Source: Mycobacterium intracellulare ATCC 13950 | Lineage (GTDB): Bacteria; Actinomycetota; Actinomycetes; Mycobacteriales; Mycobacteriaceae | DNA length: 64,000 nt | Reading direction: 5' to 3' | NCBI RefSeq assembly: GCF_000277125.1 | Contig: NC_016946.1 | Span: 5,270,001-5,334,000, forward strand | Shown here: one piece after another, positions 16,572 to 25,964 of the stretch | Numbering within the stretch: position 1 is the stretch's first letter | How the letters are laid out: each line of letters begins with the position of its first letter | The notes under the pieces: model-generated | Database searches by the model: none | What the model saw: only the letters and a program-made list of their open reading frames with translations | What the model was told of the DNA's origin: nothing | Made by a program: the position numbers and the translations under genes

Positions 16572-19500
16572 GTGAAGATTCCCGGCGTTTCCGACGTCGT
16601 CGCCGGTGTGGCCGGCGGAGCCGCGCAGGTGGTGCGGGCAGGCGTGTCGACTGCGGCGGGGGCCGCTGGCGCGCTGCAGACGTTGGCCGGCCCGGTCGCC
16701 GAGCTCGCGGGCCCCGTCCTGCAATCGGTGGTTCAAACCACGGGCCGGGCAATCGGTGCGGACACGTCCACCGACAACGCCGCCGCCCCGATCACGCCGC
16801 CGGTGCGCTGGCACAGCGGGCAACGCGTGCACCTGGACCTGGACCCGTTGCTGCCGTTCCCCCGCTGGGGCGAGTACGCGCCCGCCGTCGAGGAGCCGGT
16901 GCGCCGAATCCCGGGCGTGGCCGAGGCGCACGTCGAGGGTGCGTTGGGCCGGTTGGTGGTTGAACTGTCCGACGGCACGGACCACGACGCCGTCTTGGAC
17001 GAGGTGCGCTCGACCGTCGCATCCATCGCCGCCGACATCACCTGGTCGAAGTCGGAGGCGGCGACGCCGTCCGCGCCCTTCGCCGACCCGGGCAACCCCC
17101 TGGCGATTCTGGTGCCTCTCACCGCGGCGGCACTGGATCTGATCGCGATGGGCGCCGCGGTGACCGGATGGGTGACCCGGCTGCCCGCGGCGCCGCAGAC
17201 CACCCGGGCCGCGGCCGCGCTCATCAACCATCAACCGCGCATGGTCTCGATCCTCGAGGAGCGGCTGGGCCGGGTGGGCACCGACATCGCACTGGCCGCC
17301 ACGACGGCCGCCGCCCACGGCCTGACGCAGTCGTTCGGCACGCCGATGCTCGACCTGACCCAGCGCACCCTGCAGGTCTCCGAGGCGGCGGCGCACCGCC
17401 GAGTGTGGCGGGACCGGGAACCCCACCTGGCCTCGCCGCAACGGCCACAGGCCCCGGTGGTCCCGGTCATCTCGTCCGCCAAGTCGGAGGTGCCCCGGCA
17501 CAGCTGGGCGGCCGCGGCGGCCGGCGAGGCTTCGCACGTCGTGGTCGGGGGAACCATCGACGCGGCGATGGACAAGGCGAAGGGCTCGATGGCCGGGCCG
17601 GTGGAGAGCTACGTCGATTCCGCGGCGAACGGCTCGCTGATCGCCGCGGTCAGCGCGCTGGTGGCCGGCGGCGGCACCGACGACGCGGCCGCGGCCATCG
17701 AAGCCGGGGTGCCGCGGGCCGCGCACATGGGCCGGCAGGCGTTCGCGGCGATTTTGGGCCGCGGGCTCGCCAATTCCGGGCAGCTGGTTCTCGACCCGGG
17801 CGCGCTGCGCCGCCTGGATCGGGTGAAGGTGGTCGTCATCGACGGCGCCGCCCTGCGCGGCGACCATCGCGCGGTCCTGCGGGTCCGCGGCGACGCGCCC
17901 GGCTGGGACGACGACCGGGTCTACGAGGTCGCCGACGCCCTGCTGCACGGCGAACAGGCGCCCGAGCCCGACCCGGACGAGTTGCCGGCGACCGGCGCAC
18001 GACTGAAATGGGTTCGCAATCAAGGGCCTTCGGCCACGCCCGCGCAGGGCCTGGAAAGCGCCGACCTGATCGTCGACGGCGAATGCGTCGGCAGCGTCGA
18101 CGTGGGCTGGGAGGTCGACCCGTACGCGATCCCGCTGTTCCAGACCGCGCACCGCACCGGAGCGCGGGTGGTGCTCCGCCACGTCGCGGGGACCGAAGAC
18201 CTGACCGCCAGCGTCGGCGCGACGCACCCGCCCGGCACCCCGCTGTTGAACGTGGTCCGCGAGCTGCGGGCCGATCGCGGGCCGGTGCTGCTGATCACCG
18301 CGCTGCACCGCGACTTCGCGTCGACCGACACCCTGGCCGCGCTCGCGATCGCCGATGTCGGTGTGGCGCTTGATGATCCGCGCGCCGCCACGGCGTGGAC
18401 CGCGGACATCATCACCGGTACCGACCTGGCCGACGCGGTGCGGATCCTCTCGGCGATCCCGGTGGCCCGATCGGCCAGCGAGTCGGCGGTGCACCTGGCC
18501 CAGGGCGGCACCACGTTGGCCGGGCTGCTGCTGGTCACCGGTGAGCAGGAGAAGACCACCAACCCGGTGAGCTTTCGGCGCTGGCTCAACCCGGTCAACG
18601 CCGCGGCGGCCACGGCCCTGGTGGCCGGAACGTTCTCGGCCACCCGGGTGCTGCGGCTGCCCGACCCGACCCCCCAACCGCTGACCGCCTGGCACGCACT
18701 GGATCCCGAGATCGTCTATTCGCGGCTCGCCGGCGGCGCGCGGCCGCTGGCCGTCGAGACCGAACCCTCGTGGCGGCGCCGTCTCGACGACCTGTCCTAC
18801 AGCCCGGGCCTGGCGCCCCTGCGCAAGCCGCTGCACAACATGGCCCGGCTGGCGTCGGCGACCCGGACCGAGCTCGCCGATCCGCTGACCCCGATCCTGG
18901 CCGTCGGGGCGGCCGCGTCGGCGATCGTCGGCAGCAACATCGACGCGCTGCTGGTCGCGGGAGTCATGACCGTCAACGCGATAACCGGTGGGGCGCAACG
19001 GCTGCGGGCCGAATCCGCGGCCGCCGAGCTGTTCGCCGAGCAGGACCAGATGGTGCGCCGGGTGGTCGTCCCCGCGGTCGCGACGACGCGCCGCCGGCTC
19101 GAGGCCGCCAAGCACGCCACCCGCACGGCGACGGTGTCCGCGAAGTCGCTGCGGCCCGGCGACGTCATCGATCTGGCCGCCCCCGAGGTGGTGCCGGCCG
19201 ACGCCCGCCTGTTGGTGGCCGAGGACCTCGAGGTCGACGAGTCCCTGCTCACCGGCGAGTCGCTGCCGGTGGACAAGCAGGTGGACCCCGTCGCCGTCAA
19301 CGACCCCGACCGGGCCAGCATGCTCTTCGAGGGGAGCACCATCGTGGCCGGCCACGCCCGGGCGATCGTGGTGGCCACCGGCGTCGGGACCGCCGCGCAC
19401 CGCGCGATTTCGGCGGTCGCCGACGTCGAGACGGCGGCCGGAATCCAGGCGCGGCTGCGGGAACTCACCAGCAAGGTGCTGCCGCTGACGCTGGCCGGAG

Positions 19501-21404
19501 GTGCGACGGTGTCGGCGTTGGCGCTGCTGCGCCGCGCCCCGCTGCGCCAGGCGGTGGCCGACGGCGTCGCGATCGCGGTGGCCGCCGTGCCGGAGGGGCT
19601 GCCCCTGGTGGCCACCCTGTCCCAGCTCTCTGCCGCCCAGCGGCTGACGGCCCGCGGCGCGCTGGTCCGCGCGCCGCGCACCATCGAAGCGCTGGGCCGC
19701 GTCGACACCATCTGTTTCGACAAGACCGGCACGCTCACCGAGAACCGGCTACGCGTGGTGTGCGCCGTGCCGGTCGGGGTCGACCCGCACGACCCGCTGC
19801 CCCAACTGACCGATCCGCAATCGGCGGGGCTGCTGCGGGCCGCCGCGCGGGCGTCCGCCCAGCCGCAGGACGGCCAGGGCCATGCCCACGCCACCGACGA
19901 GGCTATCCTCACCGCCGCGAATTCGCTGAACGGCCATGGCGATTCGGACTGGACGATGATCGCGGAGGTGCCCTTCGAGTCCAGTCGCGGCTTCGCCGCC
20001 GCGATCGGCGCGCTGGGTAGCTCCAACGGGCATCCCGCCGACGCGCCGGTGCTGATCCTCAAGGGCGCGCCCGAGGTCATCCTGCCGCGCTGCCGGTTCG
20101 CCGACCCGCAGGCCGACCAGGAACGGGCCGAGGGCGTCGTCCGCGGTCTCGCCGAACAGGGCCTGCGGGTGCTCGCGGTGGCGCAGCGCGGTTGGAAGCA
20201 CGAGACCGACGACGACGACACCGACGCCGACGCCGTGGACGCCGCGGCCGAGGACCTCGAGCTGCTCGGCTACGTGGGCTTGGCGGACACCGCCCGGGCG
20301 TCGGCGCGCCCGTTGATCGAGGCGCTCACCGACGCCGACCGCGACGTCGTGCTGATCACCGGCGACCACCCCATCACCGCGCGGGCGATCGCCCGGCAGC
20401 TGGGCCTGCCCGCGGACGCGCGCGTGATCACCGGCGCCGAACTCGCCGGGCTCGACGAGGACGCGTGCTCCAAGATGGTCGCCGACGTGCAGGTCTTCGC
20501 GCGCGTCAGCCCGGAGCAGAAGGTGCAGATCGTGGCCGCGCTGCAACGCTGCGGGCGGGTGACCGCGATGGTCGGCGACGGCGCCAACGACGCCGCGGCG
20601 ATCCGGATGGCCGACGTGGGGATCGGGGTGAGCGGGCGGGGTTCGTCGGCCGCCCGCGGCGCCGCGGACATCGTCTTGACCGATGAGGATCTGGGCGTGC
20701 TGATGGACGCCCTGGTCGAGGGCCGCAGCATGTGGGCGGGCGTCCGGGACGCCGTGACGATTCTGGTCGGCGGCAACGTCGGTGAAGTGCTGTTCACCAT
20801 CATCGGCACCGCCTTCGGCGCCGGCCGCGCACCGGTGGGCACCCGCCAGCTGCTGCTGGTCAACCTGCTCACCGACATGTTCCCCGCGCTCGCGGTGGCG
20901 GTCACGTCGCAATACGTCGAACCCGACGAAGCCGAGTACGCGTCGCCCGAGGAGGCCGAGGAGGCGCGCCGGCAGCACCGGCGCGCGGTGCTGACCGGGC
21001 CCACGCCCTCCCTCGACGCGCCGCTGATGCGCCAGATCGTCACCCGCGGCGCGGTGACCGCGGCCGGGGCGACGGCGGCCTGGGCCATCGGGCGCTGGAC
21101 GCCGGGCACCGAACGCCGCACGGCGACAATGGGTTTGACCGCCCTGGTGACGACGCAGCTGGCGCAGACGCTGCTGACCCGCCGGCACAGCCCGCTGGTG
21201 ATCGCGACCGCGCTGGGCAGCGCCGGTGTGCTGGTCGGCATCGTGCAGACCCCGGTGCTCAGCCAGTTCTTCGGCTGCACGCCCCTGGGTCCGGTCGCCT
21301 GGTCGGGGGTGCTGGGTTCCACCGCGGGCGCCACCGTGATCTCGGCGCTGGCGCCCAACTGGCTGGCCAAGCAGGTCGCCGCGTTGGAGCCCGCCGAGGA
21401 GTGA
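16572..21404 (+). CDS. ctpI: Giant cation-transporting P-type ATPase, CtpI-like
   Basis: A 1610-residue P-type ATPase, the size of M. tuberculosis CtpI and about twice a normal pump. Seen: actuator LTGESLPVDKQ (about 894), membrane PEGLPL, phosphorylation site FDKTGTLTEN (D1050), TGDHPITARAIA, and hinge GDGANDAAAIRMADVGIGV (about 1335), then a C-terminal membrane bundle. PEGLPL and the absence of CPC point to a P2-like transporter rather than a heavy-metal P1B pump. The first 800 residues are poorly conserved, with an HMA-like fold lacking CxxC near 115-160 and a second, degenerate ATPase-like half. GTG 16572 has AAGGG upstream. The transported ion is unknown. Confidence 0.92.
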   Translation: MKIPGVSDVVAGVAGGAAQVVRAGVSTAAGAAGALQTLAGPVAELAGPVLQSVVQTTGRAIGADTSTDNAAAPITPPVRWHSGQRVHLDLDPLLPFPRWGEYAPAVEEPVRRIPGVAEAHVEGALGRLVVELSDGTDHDAVLDEVRSTVASIAADITWSKSEAATPSAPFADPGNPLAILVPLTAAALDLIAMGAAVTGWVTRLPAAPQTTRAAAALINHQPRMVSILEERLGRVGTDIALAATTAAAHGLTQSFGTPMLDLTQRTLQVSEAAAHRRVWRDREPHLASPQRPQAPVVPVISSAKSEVPRHSWAAAAAGEASHVVVGGTIDAAMDKAKGSMAGPVESYVDSAANGSLIAAVSALVAGGGTDDAAAAIEAGVPRAAHMGRQAFAAILGRGLANSGQLVLDPGALRRLDRVKVVVIDGAALRGDHRAVLRVRGDAPGWDDDRVYEVADALLHGEQAPEPDPDELPATGARLKWVRNQGPSATPAQGLESADLIVDGECVGSVDVGWEVDPYAIPLFQTAHRTGARVVLRHVAGTEDLTASVGATHPPGTPLLNVVRELRADRGPVLLITALHRDFASTDTLAALAIADVGVALDDPRAATAWTADIITGTDLADAVRILSAIPVARSASESAVHLAQGGTTLAGLLLVTGEQEKTTNPVSFRRWLNPVNAAAATALVAGTFSATRVLRLPDPTPQPLTAWHALDPEIVYSRLAGGARPLAVETEPSWRRRLDDLSYSPGLAPLRKPLHNMARLASATRTELADPLTPILAVGAAASAIVGSNIDALLVAGVMTVNAITGGAQRLRAESAAAELFAEQDQMVRRVVVPAVATTRRRLEAAKHATRTATVSAKSLRPGDVIDLAAPEVVPADARLLVAEDLEVDESLLTGESLPVDKQVDPVAVNDPDRASMLFEGSTIVAGHARAIVVATGVGTAAHRAISAVADVETAAGIQARLRELTSKVLPLTLAGGATVSALALLRRAPLRQAVADGVAIAVAAVPEGLPLVATLSQLSAAQRLTARGALVRAPRTIEALGRVDTICFDKTGTLTENRLRVVCAVPVGVDPHDPLPQLTDPQSAGLLRAAARASAQPQDGQGHAHATDEAILTAANSLNGHGDSDWTMIAEVPFESSRGFAAAIGALGSSNGHPADAPVLILKGAPEVILPRCRFADPQADQERAEGVVRGLAEQGLRVLAVAQRGWKHETDDDDTDADAVDAAAEDLELLGYVGLADTARASARPLIEALTDADRDVVLITGDHPITARAIARQLGLPADARVITGAELAGLDEDACSKMVADVQVFARVSPEQKVQIVAALQRCGRVTAMVGDGANDAAAIRMADVGIGVSGRGSSAARGAADIVLTDEDLGVLMDALVEGRSMWAGVRDAVTILVGGNVGEVLFTIIGTAFGAGRAPVGTRQLLLVNLLTDMFPALAVAVTSQYVEPDEAEYASPEEAEEARRQHRRAVLTGPTPSLDAPLMRQIVTRGAVTAAGATAAWAIGRWTPGTERRTATMGLTALVTTQLAQTLLTRRHSPLVIATALGSAGVLVGIVQTPVLSQFFGCTPLGPVAWSGVLGSTAGATVISALAPNWLAKQVAALEPAEE

Positions 21405-21467
21405 TCGCGCGGTCCGGCGACGGCGAGCGCCGTGGAGCGGCGCGAGTAAGGAGCCGGACGATCCTGT

Positions 21468-23039
21468 TCAGCCGGACAGCTCCCTGCGCAGCACCTTGCC
21501 GGTCGGATTGCGCGGGATGCGGTCTACGACGTTGATGTCGCGGGGTTGTTCGAAGCGCGAGACGCGGCTCTTCAAGTACTCCCGGAGCTCCGGCACGTCG
21601 ATGTCGGTGCCCGGCCGCGCCACCACGAACGCCACCAACCGTTGGCCGAACCGCTCGTCGGGGACGCCGATCACCACGTTGTCGGCGACGGCGGGGTGGC
21701 GGGCGAGCGCGTTTTCGACCGCGCGCGGATAGACGTTCTCGCCGCCCGAGATGATCATGTCGTCTTCGCGGCCGACGATGAACAGGCGGCCGGCGTTGTC
21801 GAGGTAGCCCATGTCGCCGGTGCTCGTCATGCCGTCGACGACGGCCTTGGCTTCCCCGGCGCCTTCGGTGTAGCCCTTGCCGGCCAGGTCGCCGCCGACG
21901 AAGATGCGTCCGGTCACCCGCGGCCCCACCGGTCGGTCGCTCTTGTTGAGGATCCGCACCGGGCAGCCCGCCACCGGCCGCCCGACGGTTTCGGGGGCCT
22001 CGCGCAGGTCCGCGGGCGTCGCCAGGGATCCGATGCCGACCTCGGTGGAGCCGTAGCCGTTGTAGAGGATCTCCCCGTAGGTGTCCATGAATCGCTGCCC
22101 CAGCGTGGGATCCAGGCGGTCGCCGCTGGACATCACCACGCGCAGGTGCGGCACCGGGTTGCGCGCCCGCACCCGCTCGGGCAGCTCGAGGATGCGCGCG
22201 AGGACGACGGGCACCGCGGTGAAGGCGTCGGCGCGGTGCAGCGACGCCTGGGCGAGCGCGGCCTCGGCGTCGAACTGGCGATGCGTGAGCACGGTGCCGC
22301 CGAGGGCGATCGTCAGCATCAGCATGCCGAGCCCCAGGCCGTGAAACATCGGCATTGCCACCGAGATTCGCGAACCGGTACGCAACCGGGTGCGGTCGAG
22401 GATGGTTACCCAGACCCCCACGGCGGAGCGCAGCTGCGGTGCGCGCGGCACCCCTTTGGGTTTGCCGGTGGTGCCCGACGTCAGCAGCACGATACGTCCG
22501 GGCGCGGCCACCCGCGGCCGCCGGGCGCCCTCCTCGGCGGTGACCGTGGCCGGGTCGACCGTGACGACCGATTCGTCGGCGGCCCTTATCCGCTCGGCGA
22601 ATTCGTTGTCGGCGACCATCGTTGAGATGCGGTGGGCTTGCACGGCGGCCGCCAGCGCGTCGCTGCGGAACTCCGTACTGACCGGGACGACGTCGGCGCC
22701 CAGCACCGCGGCGGCGAAGACACCGGCGACGAAGCCGCGCCCGTTGCGGCACATGACCCCGACCGCCCGGCCGGGCGCGACCCCGTCCGCGGCCAACCGT
22801 CGCGCCAGGGACTCGGTTTCGCGTTGCAGCTCGCGGTAGCTCAGGGCGCCGTCGTCGTCGACGATCGCCGTGCGGTCGGGCCACCGGGCCGCCGTGACCG
22901 CCAGCAGCGTGTAGGGGTTCGTGCCGCCCCGGCGCGCCTCGCGAAGCAGCCGCACGCCCGCCGTGGGCGACGGCGGGGTGAGCAGGCCGGAGTGCACCAG
23001 GGCGCGGGCGGCGGTGGTGGCGACGCGGTCAGTGGTCAC
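21468..23039 (-). CDS. AMP-forming acyl-CoA synthetase (FadD-type)
   Basis: ANL ligase of 523 residues from GTG 23039, which overlaps the upstream SDR by 11 nt; a longer frame to 23207 lies wholly inside the SDR and is not credible. Seen: LLTSGTTGKPKGVPRAP, YNGYGSTEVG, STGDMGYLD, GREDDMIISGGENVYP and RNPTGKVLRREL. The pair SDR plus synthetase suggests fatty-acid or lipid modification, as in several mycobacterial fadD loci. The gene converges on the CtpI-like ATPase with 63 bp between them. Confidence 0.93.
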   Translation of the reverse strand: MTTDRVATTAARALVHSGLLTPPSPTAGVRLLREARRGGTNPYTLLAVTAARWPDRTAIVDDDGALSYRELQRETESLARRLAADGVAPGRAVGVMCRNGRGFVAGVFAAAVLGADVVPVSTEFRSDALAAAVQAHRISTMVADNEFAERIRAADESVVTVDPATVTAEEGARRPRVAAPGRIVLLTSGTTGKPKGVPRAPQLRSAVGVWVTILDRTRLRTGSRISVAMPMFHGLGLGMLMLTIALGGTVLTHRQFDAEAALAQASLHRADAFTAVPVVLARILELPERVRARNPVPHLRVVMSSGDRLDPTLGQRFMDTYGEILYNGYGSTEVGIGSLATPADLREAPETVGRPVAGCPVRILNKSDRPVGPRVTGRIFVGGDLAGKGYTEGAGEAKAVVDGMTSTGDMGYLDNAGRLFIVGREDDMIISGGENVYPRAVENALARHPAVADNVVIGVPDERFGQRLVAFVVARPGTDIDVPELREYLKSRVSRFEQPRDINVVDRIPRNPTGKVLRRELSG

Positions 23040-23949
23040 GGTCGCCCCCGTCGGAATCGGTGAGGAATCGGCGGTGCCATAGCCGGGCGGCGTGGTCGGC
23101 CGGCCCGGCCAACAGCACCGAGGCAAACTCGGCCGGCAGCACCCAGGGCGGCTCCAGGGTGCGGGGCCGCTCGATGACCGCTTTCGCGATGACGTCGGCG
23201 GCGTCATCCGGTGACAGGCCGGGGAACCGGCCGAGCAGGGGCGTGGGCGCGATCATGCGGGTGCGGACCAGCGCGAAGTAGATGGTCGTGACGTCGACGC
23301 CGTCGGCGTGCAGTTCCGGAGCCACGCTGCGCAGCCAGCGGTCGAACGCCCCCTTCGATGCCTGATAGGCGCCCCACTGCGGGCCCGGCGCCACCCGCAC
23401 GCCGACGCTGGACACGTTCACGATGTGCCCGCTGCCGTTGTCGCGCATCGCGGGCACGAGTCCCAGCAGCAGCCGCACGGGCCCCAGGTAGTTGATGTCG
23501 ATGGTGCGCTGGAAGTCGTGCGGGCGGTCGTACTGGTGGTGCAGCGAGCGGCGCAGCGACTTGCCGGCGTTGCTCACCACGATGTCGAGCGGGCCGTGCT
23601 CCTCGGTGATCTGCTTGGCCAGGCCGCTCACCGCGGATTCGTCGGTGAGGTCGGTCGGGTAGGCGACCGCGTGCCCGCCGCCGGCGTTGATCGACGCCGT
23701 CAGGTCTCCGAGCCTTCCCTCGGACCGGGCGACCGCCAGCACGGTCGCGCCGGCGGCCGCGAGCCTGCGCGCGGTCGCCTCGCCGATGCCGTAGGAGGCG
23801 CCGGTCACCAACGCGGTCTTGCCGGAGGTGGCGGCGCGCAGCTTGTCGGGATCCGACACCCGCGCTGGATTTGCCACGTGGTCGCCCGCCGCGGTGAGGA
23901 CCGCGTTGAGGGCCTGGGCTACTGCGTTCAACATCGCTGCCGCATTCAT
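23029..23949 (-). CDS. SDR family oxidoreductase
   Basis: SDR of 306 residues with an N-terminal extension of about 40 residues before the TGASYGIG motif, SNAGKS in place of NNAG, YQASK as active site, and a C-terminal part rich in hydrophobics (WVLPAEFASVLLAGPADHAARLW) that may contact membrane lipids. This layout is common in mycobacterial lipid-acting SDRs. ATG 23949 or 23934. It is coupled to the downstream acyl-CoA synthetase by an 11-nt overlap. Confidence 0.9.
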   Translation of the reverse strand: MNAAAMLNAVAQALNAVLTAAGDHVANPARVSDPDKLRAATSGKTALVTGASYGIGEATARRLAAAGATVLAVARSEGRLGDLTASINAGGGHAVAYPTDLTDESAVSGLAKQITEEHGPLDIVVSNAGKSLRRSLHHQYDRPHDFQRTIDINYLGPVRLLLGLVPAMRDNGSGHIVNVSSVGVRVAPGPQWGAYQASKGAFDRWLRSVAPELHADGVDVTTIYFALVRTRMIAPTPLLGRFPGLSPDDAADVIAKAVIERPRTLEPPWVLPAEFASVLLAGPADHAARLWHRRFLTDSDGGDRDH

Positions 23950-24160
23950 TCGAGCCGCTGGCCGGGACGTGGCTGCTGCTCAACCGTGTCCCGACCCGTA
24001 ACTACAAGTAGCAGACCACATTGCGGCCCGGGTCCGCGCTTCGGCCCGGCCGAGACGAGCCGGTGGCACTCGCAATGAGGGGCGGGACGCAAGGTGCCGG
24101 GGCGCTCACGCCGGATGAGCGCCGCGCACAACCGATCTCGCTCCGACCGCAGCAGCGGCG

Positions 24161-24176
24161 GTTCTTTTATGAGAAC
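24161..24176. promoter_or_regulatory. Inverted repeat GTTCT-N6-AGAAC before the cutinase
   Basis: A 16-bp dyad, about 60 bp upstream of the cutinase ATG, in an otherwise featureless 285-bp gap (23950-24234). Arms are only 5 bp, so this is a weak operator candidate. Confidence 0.3.
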
Positions 24177-24234
24177 ACGGTAATTTCGGCGTTTCCATTG
24201 TTTAGGCCGCGTGTCGAATGGGCACAATGGCGGC

Positions 24235-24978
24235 ATGTTTGCGCGTCACATGGTTCGTTCCGTTGGTCCAGCAGTAGTTATCGCCGCATCGGGCATGGCC
24301 GCCTCGGCCGTCTCCGGTTCCCTCATCCCCACCGCCGCCGCCCAATGTCCCGACGTGCAAGTGGTCTTCGCCCGCGGCACCGGCGAAGAACCCGGCGTCG
24401 GCCCCACCGGCCAAGCCTTCGTCGACGCCCTGCACCAACGCGTCGGCGACCGCTCCTTCGACGTCTACCCCGTCAACTACCCCGCCACCGACCAATGGGA
24501 CACCGGCATCGACGGCATCCGCGACGCCGGCGCCCACGTCGTCTCCATGGCCCATGACTGCCCCAACACCAAAATGGTCCTCGGCGGCTACTCCCAAGGC
24601 GCCGCCGTCATGGGCTTTGTCACCTCCGCCGCCGTCCCCGAAGGCATCGACCCCGCCACCGTCCCCAAACCCCTGTCCCCCGACGTCGCCAACCACGTCT
24701 CCTCAGTCGTGCTCTTCGGCATGCCCAACGTGCGCGCCATGAACTTCCTCGGCGAACCCCCCGTCGTCATCGGACCCGCCTACCAAGACAAAACCCTCAA
24801 AGTCTGCGCCACCGAAGACCCCGTCTGCTCCGACGGCATGAACTTCGCCGCCCACAACACCTACGCCGACGACGGCTCCATCATCGACAAAGGCGTCGCC
24901 TTCGCCTCCAGCCACCTCGGCATGGGTAGCCCCGGCGCGATGTCGGTCGCGTCGCCGCACGGCGGTTTTGGAGAGTGA
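24235..24978 (+). CDS. Secreted cutinase-family serine esterase (Culp-type)
   Basis: Exported esterase of 247 residues. Seen: a signal peptide (MFARHMVRSV... with cleavage after TAAA, residue 36), nucleophile GYSQG (S120), conserved CATEDPVCSDG with the catalytic Asp, HNTY with the His, and paired cysteines, all as in mycobacterial cutinase-like proteins, which hydrolyse lipid or ester substrates outside the cell. I use ATG 24235 rather than GTG 24211 because the signal peptide then begins normally. Codon use is unlike the neighbours: all 7 Gln are CAA, all 5 Lys AAA and Ala nearly always GCC, except at the two ends of the gene. Confidence 0.93.
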   Translation: MFARHMVRSVGPAVVIAASGMAASAVSGSLIPTAAAQCPDVQVVFARGTGEEPGVGPTGQAFVDALHQRVGDRSFDVYPVNYPATDQWDTGIDGIRDAGAHVVSMAHDCPNTKMVLGGYSQGAAVMGFVTSAAVPEGIDPATVPKPLSPDVANHVSSVVLFGMPNVRAMNFLGEPPVVIGPAYQDKTLKVCATEDPVCSDGMNFAAHNTYADDGSIIDKGVAFASSHLGMGSPGAMSVASPHGGFGE

Positions 24979-24984
24979 GCGGCT

Positions 24985-25003
24985 AACCCGCTGGCGGGGT
25001 TTT
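24985..25003 (+). terminator. Probable terminator after the cutinase
   Basis: AACCCGC and GCGGGGTT form a short stem (one bulge) followed by TTTTAT, 6 bp after the cutinase stop and between convergent genes. Confidence 0.6.
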
Positions 25004-25053
25004 ATCGCCCTGTGTCACACGGGATCTCGGCCCGCGCCCCGCGGGCGGCGGCG

Positions 25054-25818
25054 CTAGCTGCCGAACATGGCGGTGATCGTCTCGTTGAACCGCGGATAGA
25101 TGTCGTCGTAGGTGCCGTCACGCTCGGCGTAGCGGAACATCTTGACGCGCTCCACCACGATCTCGTTGGCCTGTGGCTGCGTCTGCAGCAGCGTCATCGT
25201 CTCGGTGATGTACTCGTCGAGCGGCATCGCCCGGGGATCGAATCCCCGCTCGCCCTGCAGGGCGGTGCGCACGTGCGGGGGGATGATCTCGATCACCTGG
25301 ACCGAGGTGTCGCGCAGCTGGAAGCGCAGCGATTCGGTGTAGGAGTGCAGCGCGGCCTTGGAGGCGCAGTAGGTGGGGGTGAGCGCGCTGGGCATGAACG
25401 CCAGGCCCGACGTGACGTTGAGGATGGTGGCGTGCGACTTGCGCAGCAGCGCCGGTAGCAACGACGCGGTCAGCCGCATGGGGCCCAGCAGATTGATGGC
25501 GACGGACTGCTCGGCCAGGCCGACATTGCCGCTGGTGAGGTCCTCGACCCGCTGGATGCCGGCGTTGTTGATCAGCACATTGAGGTCCGGGTAGTGGTCG
25601 GTCACCTCGGTGGCGAACCGCCGGATGTCGGCGGCGTCGCCCTGATCGAGCGACAGGGTTTGGATGCCCGGGTTGGCCTCTGCGACGGCCCGTAGCTGGT
25701 CGCTGCGTCGGGCGGCGATGATCACCTGGTTGCCCAGCCGGTGAAAAGATTCGGCCAGACCGCGGCCGATTCCGCTACCACCGCCGGTGACCAGAACCGT
25801 ATTGCCCGTCATTTGCAT
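25054..25818 (-). CDS. SDR family oxidoreductase (DltE-like)
   Basis: SDR of 254 residues with TGGGSGIG, NNAGIQ and YCASK. The C-terminal half (MPLDEYITETMTLLQTQPQANEIVVERVKMFRYAERDGTYDDIYPRFNE-type region) is that of the DltE-like subgroup. ATG 25818 is chosen because AGGAGA lies seven bases upstream; frames running to 25851 lack a ribosome site. Single gene, convergent with the cutinase. Substrate unknown. Confidence 0.92.
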   Translation of the reverse strand: MQMTGNTVLVTGGGSGIGRGLAESFHRLGNQVIIAARRSDQLRAVAEANPGIQTLSLDQGDAADIRRFATEVTDHYPDLNVLINNAGIQRVEDLTSGNVGLAEQSVAINLLGPMRLTASLLPALLRKSHATILNVTSGLAFMPSALTPTYCASKAALHSYTESLRFQLRDTSVQVIEIIPPHVRTALQGERGFDPRAMPLDEYITETMTLLQTQPQANEIVVERVKMFRYAERDGTYDDIYPRFNETITAMFGS

Positions 25819-25964
25819 CGCGGTTCTCCTTCGGATTCGCTCGACCGGCATACCCGACCGACGCAGCGGAATGCCCCGTTGTGAAGCCGGCTAACCACGA
25901 TGCCCTATCCACCCGCGCGATGTCACGGTCGGCACCCTGGGAGGGCGGGCCGCCGGAGGCGGGA

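Noticed and set aside
16539..19400. 953-codon leftward frame opposite the CtpI-like gene
   Set aside because: Low-complexity Arg/Gly/His translation, no motif, opposite a clear ATPase.
21405..21467. Possible terminator between CtpI-like and acyl-CoA synthetase genes
   Set aside because: Only a 5-bp stem (ACGGC/GCCGT) and no T-run.
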